A stretch of DNA of 64,000 nucleotides, taken from CAWAHD01 sp963781785. GTDB lineage: Bacteria; Planctomycetota; Planctomycetia; Isosphaerales; Isosphaeraceae. A model generated the notes under the pieces. That model saw only the letters and a program-made list of their open reading frames with translations, ran no database searches and was not told the DNA's origin. A program made the translations under genes and the position numbers. Each line of letters starts with the position of its first letter. Positions within the stretch are counted from its first letter, which is position 1. The stretch lies in the NCBI GenBank assembly GCA_963781785.1, contig CAWAHD010000004.1, forward strand, positions 744,001 to 808,000, written 5' to 3'. Positions 8,605 through 20,100 of the stretch are shown piece after piece.

Positions 8605-9906
8605 TCAGTCGAGGGTAACGTCGTGAGATGACTCGGCTCCTCGGTGCGCGAGGTCGAGGAACCGGACGAGACCCCCTGCTCTTTCGATCCCCAATCGATG
8701 CGCTGCATGTCTTGCCCAGACGATGAAGCCGTCGTGTGGGTCGAAGTACAGCTCGACCAAGGCCCGTTCGACTTTCGACCCGCGCCGCGCCTTGTACTCG
8801 CGGGCGGGGAGTTGAAAGAATGTGTGAATCTGAAAGCTCGTGCAGCCGCGGAGCGCGTATTCGACGGCGATCCGGCCCGAGCTGATATCGCCCGTACCGC
8901 TGACTTCCAAGGGCGGGCCCAGCGGCTCGCCCTGCTCTTGGGCGGATCGCCAGGCGGAGAGGACGCGCAGATTTCGGTCGCTCAGGTCGGGTCCGCCGTA
9001 TGCTGCACCCCGTGTGCCGTCGACCATTCGGTTCGGGTCGAAGAGACGGTTGGCATACACCACGAAGTCGGGCCGCTCACCTTCTTCCTGAAGAGTGAGG
9101 AGCATCTGAAGCTGAAACGCGTCGTCTTCGAGGCTGTTGAAGAGCTTGAGCCCGACCCTGATCTGCTCGGGTTGAGGCACCGAGGCACGGATCAGGCCGG
9201 GGACACGCCGGAGCCACTGGAGCACAGTCGCCCGCTGGCTGGCACGGTCAGCGCCGGCGAGCGTGGGTGAGAAGTCCTTCTCGATCGCCAGCGGTCCGAG
9301 GCATCCCGCATCCCGATGCGCCGCCAGGATCGCGCGGGTCGTTGCCTCGTACTCCTCGGTGCGCCAGTCGGTCTCGCCCTGGGCAAGGAGGTGGTACTTG
9401 ACCGAGGGAGCGATGACGACACCGCGGGTGCGACCGATCGCGGATGCCTCACGCACCAGCTCGATGTAGTCGGCAAACGACTGCCACCAGCCCCGTCCCT
9501 TCCAGGTGACGGTCCAGCCGGCCGCACCGGTGGTGCTGCTTCGAATGGGCTCGACGGTCATCCGGGATTCCTTGATCGCCCACGCCGCCATCGACTGCGT
9601 GCCGGCCAGGTCCTGGGCGATCACGGTCTTGAGGACGACGAGCCCCAGCCCGGCAGCGGCCGCTTCCTCGATCTGGGCGCGATTGAGCGAGAGCTGGCCG
9701 GATGCTTTTCCCCACGGATTTCGCACAGGCATTCCCGCGTAGGATGCCGCCATGTCGAGGCCGTAAGCATCGAGAAGATAGCCGTCGAGGTTGGCGGGCA
9801 GTCCCTGACGCGCGAAGCGCGCGTGATCGCGGCTCACCTGGTGCACCAAGCTGCCCGGAACGTCGGGATCGCGCGGCAGGAGGTGAGGGCGTGGGTGATT
9901 CCGCAT
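8605..9906 (-). CDS. dihydroorotate dehydrogenase-like flavoprotein
   Basis: A 433-residue protein with features of the FMN-dependent dihydroorotate/dihydropyrimidine dehydrogenase TIM-barrel family: NPWGKASGQLSLN near residue 63, the adjoining GLVVLKTV strand, a central LAIEKDFSP segment, and a C-terminal phosphate-binding PLEVSGTGDISSGR followed by ALRGCTSFQIHTFF. It lacks the cysteine clusters of the PreA class. It starts 12 bp after the DapA-like gene on the same strand, so the two are almost certainly co-transcribed. It probably oxidises or reduces a heterocyclic metabolite. True PyrD is possible, but the N-terminus and spacing of motifs differ enough that I leave the symbol empty. Confidence 0.7.
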   Translation of the reverse strand: MRNHPRPHLLPRDPDVPGSLVHQVSRDHARFARQGLPANLDGYLLDAYGLDMAASYAGMPVRNPWGKASGQLSLNRAQIEEAAAAGLGLVVLKTVIAQDLAGTQSMAAWAIKESRMTVEPIRSSTTGAAGWTVTWKGRGWWQSFADYIELVREASAIGRTRGVVIAPSVKYHLLAQGETDWRTEEYEATTRAILAAHRDAGCLGPLAIEKDFSPTLAGADRASQRATVLQWLRRVPGLIRASVPQPEQIRVGLKLFNSLEDDAFQLQMLLTLQEEGERPDFVVYANRLFDPNRMVDGTRGAAYGGPDLSDRNLRVLSAWRSAQEQGEPLGPPLEVSGTGDISSGRIAVEYALRGCTSFQIHTFFQLPAREYKARRGSKVERALVELYFDPHDGFIVWARHAAHRLGIERAGGLVRFLDLAHRGAESSHDVTLD

Positions 9907-9918
9907 CGGGATCTACGA

Positions 9919-10878
9919 TCAGCAGGTGTGTTTCAACCGGTCCAGGCAGTCCCCGATCTGGTCGAATTCGGCAGGGTCGAGCCCGGGCCCCCACGGGTCA
10001 AACGCGGCCTCCGCCGGAATGATCGCTTTGTGCACCAGGCACCAGAGCATGCGCTGAATATAACCTTCCATGGGAGCCCGGAACGTGTGCTGGGCCAGGT
10101 CATCAACCGCCGCACTCAGGGCGAGAAAGCGGTCCGCGTGGCCGTCGCGATAGCTGGTGAGCAGCTCGGCTTGCAGGCCAGTACAGGCGGCTGCCATCCC
10201 GATCAGGGCGGTCGTCGCGCCACACATCAGGCTGTAGCCGAGGAATCGGTCCTCGCCGGTGATGACCAGCTTTCCGGGAGCGCCGGTCCTCACCAGCCTG
10301 GCGATGTCCTGAAATGTCATCACGCTGTCGAGAGTGGCGATCTTGATGCCGAGGACTTCCGGCGAGTCGAGCAGTTCGGCCAGCAGGCGGGGGGGATAGG
10401 CAATGCCGCCAGCGGCTTCATAGAGGTAGAATAAGACGAGCGGCAGCCCGGCCCCGGCAATTCGAGAGTGGTAATCGAGGATCAGCGCATCACGGTCGGG
10501 CAGGTCGCGAAACGCCGAGGGAGGGTGAACCAGAATGGCATCAGCACCGAGGTCGGCTGCCTGGCGGGCCATGGCGGATGCCGACGCGATCGTGTCGGCG
10601 GCGGATTGCCCGTTCGGGGCGGCCCCCGCGGCGGCGATCAGCAGGGAACCCGCCGGAAGGACACGACGCCAGGCGGCGAGCACCTGCTTGCGCATTGAGT
10701 CCCCGATCCGAAGTCCCCGCCCCGTGTGAGCCCAGACGGCCACGCCGCCGATCGGCTGGCCCGCCATCCAGTCCACATAAGAATTGAGTGCAGCCGCGTG
10801 GAGGTCGCCCGCCCTCCCGAGCGGCACCGGCACAGCGGGAATCAACCGACCCTCAAGATCGTGCGCCGTGATACCCAT
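9919..10878 (-). CDS. dihydrodipicolinate synthase (DapA)-family aldolase/lyase
   Basis: A 319-residue class I aldolase-like protein from the ATG at 10878, where the typical MGITAHDLEGRLIPAVPVPL start occurs; an upstream in-frame Met at 11004 would add an atypical extension. Family features include GGVAVWAHTGRG in place of the usual GTTGE loop, GADAILVHPP, LPLVLFYLYEAAGG around the Tyr position, and EVLGIKIATLDS containing the Schiff-base lysine. Members include lyases for keto-acid sugars as well as DapA itself; the altered GTTGE loop argues against true DapA. It is the first gene of a unit with the dihydroorotate-dehydrogenase-like gene 12 bp downstream, which hints at a shared catabolic route. 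Confidence 0.8.
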   Translation of the reverse strand: MGITAHDLEGRLIPAVPVPLGRAGDLHAAALNSYVDWMAGQPIGGVAVWAHTGRGLRIGDSMRKQVLAAWRRVLPAGSLLIAAAGAAPNGQSAADTIASASAMARQAADLGADAILVHPPSAFRDLPDRDALILDYHSRIAGAGLPLVLFYLYEAAGGIAYPPRLLAELLDSPEVLGIKIATLDSVMTFQDIARLVRTGAPGKLVITGEDRFLGYSLMCGATTALIGMAAACTGLQAELLTSYRDGHADRFLALSAAVDDLAQHTFRAPMEGYIQRMLWCLVHKAIIPAEAAFDPWGPGLDPAEFDQIGDCLDRLKHTC

Positions 10879-11032
10879 CCAAAAAAACTCCAGACTGTGC
10901 GCCAGGTTTGACTTCTGCGTTCCAGAGGACAGACTCCTACTGACCCAATCTCCGCGTTTTACGCGGGCCACGGAATTCGCCGGCTGCCCCCACCTCCGAT
11001 CCACATCTTATCGAATTCTTCCCGATCGGGTC

Positions 11033-11060
11033 TTGACGAACGGACTCAATGGAGTAATGA
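11033..11060 (+). promoter_or_regulatory. sigma-70-like promoter for the giant gene
   Basis: TTGACG at 11033-11038 and TAATGA at 11055-11060 are separated by 16 bases, a near-consensus housekeeping promoter. They lie about 100 bases upstream of the ATG at 11159, which itself is preceded by GGGGAG at a good distance. Confidence 0.5.
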
Positions 11061-11158
11061 TTGATTGCGTGCATGGTGGTACGAGCACCAGTGCAGGCAC
11101 TTCTGACGGAACGATTTCTGCCGAGTTGCAGCTCACAAGCTAAGCGGGGAGTCTGTCG

Positions 11159-14100
11159 ATGGGGAGCTTCAAGGGATACGGTCGGCCAGAGAGGTCCGCG
11201 CGTCGGCGGGGCCAGAAAAATCCGAAGCGGCATGACCGTCCGGCGATCGAGTTTCTCGAGACCCGAACGCTATTGTCAGGGGGCAACGGCGGTTCTACAA
11301 GCATTCCTGCGCCGTTGTGGCAGCCGACGGACACGAATCTGTTCGACGCGCAGAACGGACCCATGGCCAACCTGGGAACGGCCCTCGTCGGGATTTATCA
11401 GTCCTACGTCCAGAGTGGCGGTCACACCAGCCAGCTCACCCGCCGAATTCCCGTTGGTCGAATTCCAGAACGGCCTGGTCGGGATGCAGGTGAAGAGCTT
11501 GGGCGGCGACTTCAGCCAGTTCCTCACGCAGCTCCAGGACGTGGGGATGAATATCACGATCTCGAGCGCCTATTACGGGTTGGTGGAAGGTTGGGCGCCG
11601 ATCAACGAACTGCCGTCGATTGCGGAGCTGGCTCAGACCGAAGCCGGGCAGGCGAACGATTACCCGCAAGTGGCCAGTGAATACCAGGGTGAAGCGTACA
11701 ACGAAGCGGAAACGTCGCTCTTTGCGGACGTCGCCCGCACCGAGTTCAACGTCGACGGCACCGGCGTCACGGAGGGGGTGCTATCGACGAGCGTCAATCA
11801 ATACGGCGGCGGTCTCGCGTCATCGTACGGCACCGGGGACTTGAATCCCAATACGCCGGTCAAAGTGATCGCCGACGGCCCCGCCGGCAGCAGCGACGAA
11901 GGCCGGGCGATGCTCGAGAACATCCACGACATCGCGCCGGGAGCGAGACTTGCAGTTTGCCACGGGCATCGTTGGCGGCGATCTCGGGTTCGGCAACCAA
12001 TATCGAGGCTCTCCAGGCGGCCGGGTCGCAGATCATCATCGACGACATCGGCTATTCGGACGAGCCCTTCTTCCAGGATGGCCTGATCGCCCAAGGCGTC
12101 GACGCGGTCGTGTCCAAGGGGGCGACCTACTTCAGTGCCGCAGGCAATGAAGGCCCCGACAGCGGGTACTTGTCGAGCTTCCGGTCCGCCAGCGGCACGG
12201 TCACGGGTGTCGGCTCGGGCACCTTCATGAACTTCAATCCCAGCGGTGCAGCGAGCCTGACCTTGCCGATCACGACGGGCATCGCTAATGCCAACTTCAT
12301 TTTTGAGTTCGATCAGCCGTTCCAGACCCAGGAGCCAGCCGGGTCGCCCGGAGTCGTGACGTCCCAGGTGAATATCTACGTCATCAATTCCTCTGGCGCA
12401 GTGGTTGCCTCAGGCACCAACAACAACGTCGCCATCCAGGAGCCCTGGGACGCCGTGACGATCCCGGCCGCAGGGACCTATTCCATCGCCATTCAGGTCG
12501 TTTCCGGGCCGAACCCGGGGCATGTCGAGTTTGTCGGATTCAATGACACCAATGGCGCCTTCACCGTCAGCGAGCAATACGGATCGGCCGGTGGGACGTC
12601 ATACCCGAGCACCTACGGGCACTCCGCCGCCGCCAACACGATCGGCGTCGGCGCCACTCCGTGGTGGGCCCCGGCCCCCTACCTGGGCCAGAATCCGCTG
12701 GCCAACGAGCCGTTCAGCTCGTCCGGTCCAGGGCTCACCGTCTTCGATACCAACGGCGTGCCCTTGAGCACTCCGCTCGTGGACCAGAACCCGATCGGTC
12801 ACGGCGCCCGACGGCGGCAATACCTCGTTCTTCGAGCCCGGCTTCACGCTCGACACCAGCAACCCGCCGTTCCCCGGCGAGCCCGCGAGCTCGTCCAACC
12901 TCGTGCCGGCAAACCAGCAGGCCCTGCCGGTCTTCTTCGGCACTTCGTCGGCCGCGCCCAATGCCGCGGCGGTCGCCGCCTTGATGCTCGAGAAGGTCCC
13001 CGAGCTCACACCCGCTCAGATCCGCACGGGGCTCGAGGACACGGCGACGCCGATGAACGGTCAGACCCCGGGCACGTGGGTTGCGGCGGACGGCTACGGC
13101 CTGGTCAACGCCATCAACGCGATCAACGCCGTCGACCTCTTGCGGGTGTCGTCGACCAACCCGGCCAGCGGTGCGACGGTCACCGTCACGCCCAGCGCCA
13201 TCACGGTGACCTTCAACAAGGCGGTCAACTTCTCGACCATGTCGGCGGCCGACCTGACGTTCACGGCGATGCCCACGGGCGTCACCGTCAACGTCGGCGC
13301 GCCGATCGCCGTCGACAATCGCCACCGACCCGACGATCGTCCAGTTCCCGTTCAGCTTCACGAAGCCCGTCGGCACCCTGGCCAACGGAGCCTACGCGTT
13401 CTCGATCCAGAGTCCCGCCTACCGCAGTCGGTGGTCTCCGAGGACGGCAAGGACCTGGTCGCCAGCGGCCCGATCAAGTTCACGCTTGCCGACATCACCG
13501 CGCCGGTCGTGATCACCACCACGGCAACAGCGGCCGCAGCGTCTCGATCCAGTTCAGCAAGGCCCTCGATCCGTCGACGGTCACGCTGTCGAACATCTTC
13601 GTGATCCGCCAGGGAACCGCCGCGACGCTGGCCGCCGACGCGGCGAATCTTTCCAGCTACATCAACCTCAACAACGATCCGCGGGCCACGATCAGCTACA
13701 CGACGGGAATCAATCCCAGCACCGGGCTGCCCACTTACACGGTGACGCTCAATTACAGCGCACTGCCCCAGACCGAGCTGCCTTCCGACAACTACGCGAT
13801 CGTCGTCCTGAGCCAGAACGGCGCGAAACCCGGCGTCACCGACATCGTCGGCAACTCGCTCGACGGCAATTTCACCGGCGCCTTCCCGTCCGGTGCCAAC
13901 GGCCTGGCCGCAGGACTTCATCCAGAACCTGGGCTTCCTGGCGTTGACCGCGCCGGTGATCACGACGTTCGAGATGAACCCCGACCGCCACGAACGACAC
14001 GGGCATCGTCGGCGACCAGAACACCAACGTCACCCAGCCGCAATTCATCGGCCAGGTCTACGCTGCGTTCCCGGGGACCGTCGCCGGCCTGCAGGTTTAC

Positions 14101-17100
14101 GTCGAGTTCAGCGGGCTGCACGGCGGCGACATCACGCTGGCGGTCGGCGGGGGCGGCCGCGGCTATACCGGAACTCTACGACGAGGTCGTGACGACGAAC
14201 GCCAACGGTAGTTTCACCGTCACCGCGCCCGTCTTGCCGGAAGGCTTCCAGCAGCGTCGCAGGCGGTGGTGGTGGGTCAGGCCGACCGCCGCCCCTGCCC
14301 GGCTACGCCTCGTCGCGCCACAGACGCGTTCCGCATCGACAAGACCGCGCCCCAGATCACCGGCGCATCGTTCACGCCGGGCGGTGCGACCTTGCCGCTG
14401 CCCAATGGACCTCAGCCCAACATCACGGATGTCCCGACCTTGACGACCCTGTCGCTCAACGTCGATTGACCCGGTCAATCAGGCATTCGCCGGCACTCGA
14501 CACGCCAGCTACGGTGCTCTTCCACGCGCTCAACCCGGCCACTGCTGCAGAACATCAGCAACTACTCGCTGATCAACACCAGCCAACAACGACCAGGACG
14601 AGTCGCAATACATCGCCACGGCCACCTTCGTCAGCACTCGCCCCACGCTCGACCAGCACCGGCAATTACATTCTGGCCTACAACGGCCAGATCAACCTGA
14701 CGTTCCTGCCTGGCCTGCCCGCGGGCGTGTACAAGTTCATCGCTCACACGACCGAGCTGCAATACCCGGGCCTGACCGACGCGGCCGGCAACCCGCTCGA
14801 CGATACCAACGTGCCCGGCGAGGGAACCAAGGATTTCGTCATCAATTTCGACGTGCAGCCGCAGCCGGTCTACATCACGAGCATGGCACTCGAGAGCACG
14901 CTACACGCTCGAATGGCTCGACGGTCATCGGCACCGAGCAGTCGTATCTTCGAGCTTCCGCCCAGTGGCGGCACGAACACACGCGACAACGTGGTCGGCC
15001 CCGCCCACGGCGGTCGTCATCGACTTCTCCAATCCGCTGCCGTACGGCAACTATCACTAATCGACGTGCAGTTGATCGGGTCGGCCAACGCGTCCTGCTT
15101 CGCCCGCCGACGGCGATTTCGGCAACCTGGGCGAAGGGGGCCTGGGGAGCACCGGCAGCGGGCTTCACTATCCTGAGCGACTACACGGTCACCCTGTACA
15201 ACTACAACACGGTCACACAGACCTCATCGCTGGTCGGTGCCGGGCGGGTCGGGCAACCGGCTGGTGTTGCAGCTCGATCCGGGAGCCACGCTCTCCGCCG
15301 ACGATTACCGCGTCTATCTCCCCAACCAGGTCGAGCACCGCGGCCAACGCAGCGTCGACACCCGCATCTTCGACATCTACGGCAACCAGCTCGACGGCGA
15401 GAACCTCGGCAACCAGACTTCGCAGCGAGCCCAGACTTCGACATTCCCCACGTCTTGCCCAACTACGAAGACCTCCAATCCGACGGCACCTATCGCCAGA
15501 ATGACATGAGCGGCGACGGCGTGGCCGGCGGCGCGTTCATGGCCGGGTTCACGGTGGTCAACTACGGCAACGTCGTCTATGCACGGCCCGACTACGTCGA
15601 GAACCCGCTCTTGCCGAGCACGCTCTCCAACGGCAGCCTGGCCAATCCGTACCCGGTGCTGGCACCTGAGGGCAACCCGAGCACGGCGCCAGCGAATCCA
15701 ACACTCACGATCCCAACGGCGGCTTGAACAGCACGTTCTTCTATCAGCCCGGACAACTTCAACGCGGCCTACGATTTCAGCGGCGACGGCATGTTCGAGC
15801 AGTCGGCTCTGTACGCGGCCTCGCAGCTCAGCTCGCTCGGCCTACTCAGCTGGCGGGCCGGTCGTGGTGGTGGCCTTGCCGGGCATTCCGCAGCGCAACC
15901 CGGTCACCGGAGCTGATCACGCAGGCGACCTTCGTGCTTCAAGCTCCGGCCGGCAACAACAGCGGCGTCACCAACGGCAGCGCATCGGTGCCGTTCGACA
16001 CGACGCTGGTCTTCGCGGCGGGCTCGACGCTCAAGCTGCAGAACGCGTCGCTGTTCGTCCAGAACCAGGGCAGTGCCCTTCAGTCGCTGGGCACCCCGAC
16101 CAATCCGGTCACCTTCACGTCCTACAACGACGCCTCGATCGGCGGCGCCACCAACAACAACCCCGACACGCACCCGTATGCCGGCGACTGGGGCGGAATC
16201 GTCTTCCGCAACTACGACGAGCAGATTGCCGCTCAGCAGGTGAAGTTCCCGGTCGACGGCATGCTGGTCGGGCCGAACGGTGCGGCGGCCGTCTCCGGCG
16301 CCTCGACGTGATGTCGATCATCAACAACGCCAACATCCGCTATGCCGGCGGTGCGGTCCCGCAGGGCTCGAGCAACTTCTACAGCGCCATCACGCTGTAC
16401 AACTCGCGGCCGACGATCACCAACAGCGACATCATCGCTGACACCGGCGGCACGGGCGGAACCGAGGCGGCCATCGGCGCCGACATGGACTCGTTCCGCG
16501 AAGACGACACGGCCCGCGGTCCCCTGATCCGCCAGGTGACCGGTCTCGCACAACAGCTTGAACGGCCTCTGGCTGATGTCCGAGAGCAACGGATTCATCG
16601 AGCCGACCAACTGCCATGCCGTACCCCACCAACCCGTCGACTCTGGGCGGGATCGCAGCAACTACACCTTCTTCGAGCCGCTGCCGTTCATCGTGCTGGC
16701 CCAGCTCGTCGTCGGCCAGGAGCTTGCTCGAGAATACCGGCGGCGAGACGGAGTGGTCGCCGACCGGCTCTACATCCAGCCGGGCGTGATGATCGAAGTT
16801 CAACAGCGGCAGCGCACTCGACGTGCTCAATCCGGCTGCCAGCTTGAACGTCGGCTCGCGGTCGTACATCAACGGCTACGACCAGGACAATGGCTACAGC
16901 CCGAAGCTCGCCGAACTTCGTGGAGGAGTCGGCCTCCGACCCGCAGGTGCTCTTCACGTCGATCCACGACGACACGGCGACCACCACGCTGGTGCCAACG
17001 CCGATCAACGTGACCGGCGAGACGCACGATGCCTGCGTTGCGGCCCGGCGATGTGGGGCAGCGTCGGCATCCAGAGCGGCGCCATCGCCGTGATCAACGC

Positions 17101-20100
17101 GGCCACGTTCCAGTATGGCGGCGGTGGGATCAACACCCAGGACTTCACGATTCCCTCGCAGTCGGTGCTGGCGTTCATCACCGACTACACCGTTTTCAAC
17201 CTGCCGGATACGGCCGCGACTCGACCTGGGCTCGCACGTTTACATCACCAACAACAACTTCTACAACAACTTCGACGCGGCGATGCAGATCGAGCCCAAC
17301 GGGCTCATGGCCGGCAACCCGCTCACGCCGCTTCAGTCGGGCCATCCGTTCTTCCGCGGCAACGTGATGCCGGGCAACGGCATCGACGGCCTGATGGTCA
17401 CCACCAACCGGAGTCTACCTGTTCAACCACGAACTACGACGCGTACGTCGGCCCGCGAGGAGGCCATCGGACCGGGAGGCTACTTCAACCTGTCGGTCAA
17501 CTCGGTCTGGGATCGACCGACATGACGTATGTCCTGCGAGGGAACGCTGATCATCGCGGGTGCCTACTCGTTCAACTTGAACAATCTCGGCGGCCCAGGC
17601 GGTTTCAACATCATCCCGCCCCGGTGCCGGATCTGACTGATATACGGCCGTCCCCTCGCCGGTCGTTTCGCTGACGATCCAGGCCGCCTTGCCCGGCACG
17701 CTGCTGGCCAACGGCGAGACCATCCCCAGCCCGGGCCAGTCGGTGATCGTCAAGCTGCTACAACGACGACACCCCCAATGACCGGGCCGAGCAACCTGGC
17801 GTCACCGATCACGGGTCAGCCGGCGTCAGCGCCTCGGAAAACGCCGGAGCCGGGTTCGTCGTCGGCGTCGACGACGGCGTCGATCCCCCGTCGAGCCCGC
17901 CTGACCCGCTCGTCGATCCGGGTGCGTACTCTCGAACTGCGGATCCTGGGCATTCCGGGCAATCAGACGACGGGCCAGCAGCGAGTCCCCGTGATCATCA
18001 CGTCGCTGCGGGACGACACGGTCGGCACCACGGTCCGCGGCGTCGCGATGGACAACATCTGGAACGCCGCACCGGTGCAGGATCTACGTGCCGGACGGCA
18101 CGACGCTCAACCTGACCACGCCGGCAGCCGGCGACGGCGGCTATATCTATATCGGCGGCAACTCGCTCACCGAGTACGACCCGACCGACCCGCTCGAGGG
18201 GAGCATCATCGACAACGCCGACATCAGCTACATGACCCGGATCGAGATCCAGGGCGGCGGGATCATCGATTCGTTCATTCCCGGCGGAACCCCCGGCGCA
18301 CCGACCCTCGCCGACGACTGGTACGATCAGCTTACCGGCTATCTCTCACCGGTGAACCAGTTCAACTCGGCGATGATGTTCACCATCGACGACTCGAACC
18401 TGTCGGACTTCTCCGATGCCGCCGTGTTCGTCCATCCCGACTCGGTCAACTCGCTGTACGTCGATTACACGGGGCAACAAGTCGCCACCGTCGCGCCCTT
18501 CCCGGCCCGAGGCAGTCTGGCTGGCGAGCCGGTCGTACCTCTACATGTACAACGACACGATCTCCAACTCGAACCAAGGTGTGCACATCAACTCGGAGCA
18601 AGGGCGCCGACACCACCGGGGAGACCCCGTACGAGGCCGTCCTGCTCAACAACACGTTCTACAACGACGCGATCGCCATCCAGACGATCGCTCCGCAGTT
18701 CAACAGCTCGCCCAACGACCTCGCCGCCACTCAATTGCTGGCGATGAACAACATCTTCGACGGGTCGACGACGGATAGCCGTCAACATTCAGGGGCAGGC
18801 CGGCTTCAGCCAGCTCCAGTACAACCTGTTCTACAACAACGCGCTCAACCACGGTGATCAACACGATGTCGGCAGACTTTACGGCAACGTCGGCGCTGTC
18901 TACGGCAATCCCGACTTCGTTGGGCCGGTGGGCTCAGGGGACGCCAGTGCCCAGAACTTCGAGCTGGAGCCCAATTCGCCGGCGATCAACGCGGTCGCGA
19001 AGCGAAATTGGTCCGTTGCCGGAGGGGAACGCCATCTACCCCGCCGCCACCCTGTCGCTGGTCGCCGGCATCGCCACCTTGACCCGCACTGACCCGACCA
19101 CCGTGAACTTTCCCGACCTGCCAGGACGCGAGATCCCGTTCGGCTACGAGCAAACCATCAGCGATCCTCGCCAGATCGTAACCCTGCCGGGATCGGGCTT
19201 CTTCAGCTTCCCCGACGAATGGCAACCCGTACTCACCAGCGACCCGACCGGCTATGCGGCTCCCGACGCGGTCACCGGCACGTACAACTACGCTCCCATC
19301 TCCGGCCAGCGCGATATCCTGGGTTATATCCGGGCGCCGCAGGCCGGGAGCCCCGGGATCGGCTACGGGAGCAATCCGTTCATCGACATCGGGGCGTATC
19401 AGTACGTCAACCTGCACCCGCCCGAGGTCACGGGCGTCACCGAGACCCCGACGGCAAGGTGCCACGCCGGTCAACTTCTACAACGTCGGCGGCATCTCCG
19501 GAACCAACACGACGCCCTGGACGATCAACATCACGTTCAATGGCCCGATCGCTCCCAGCACGATCAACGCCAACACGGTCAACCTCGTCGATCTGGGCAG
19601 CAACCCGGCTCAGCCGCTCGACCAGCAGATCAACCTGGCCGGCAAGCTCTCTTATGACAGCTCCACCGACACCTTGATCATCAGCCTGGGTGCCAGCCGG
19701 CCTCACGCTGGGGACCGACGCCTACCAGATCACGCTCTTCGGCAGCGGCTCGCCGGTGATCACCAACCCCCAGGGCGTGGCCCTGGACGGTGAAAACACG
19801 GTTGGCGACACCGCGACCGGCTCCCAGCTCGCCCTGCCCTCCGGCAACGGCTACCCGGGCGGGAATTTCTTCGATAGCTTCATCATCAACACGACCCCGC
19901 CCGCCGTGCTGGCCGGATCGCTCAAGCTCGATCCGGCCAGCGATACCAACATCGTCGGCGACAACATCACCGACTCGACTTTGCCCACCTTCGACGGCAC
20001 CGTCAGCGAGCCCAACCCGCAACTGGTGCCCGTCGCCGGCCAGACCGCGATCCTCGACGTCGGCATCTCGGTCCTGGTCAACGGAGTCGAGACCACCTAT

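Noticed and set aside
12150..12990. Separate short genes inside the giant subtilase region
   Set aside because: Each short frame continues the same domain order from the preceding one; they are pieces of one gene.
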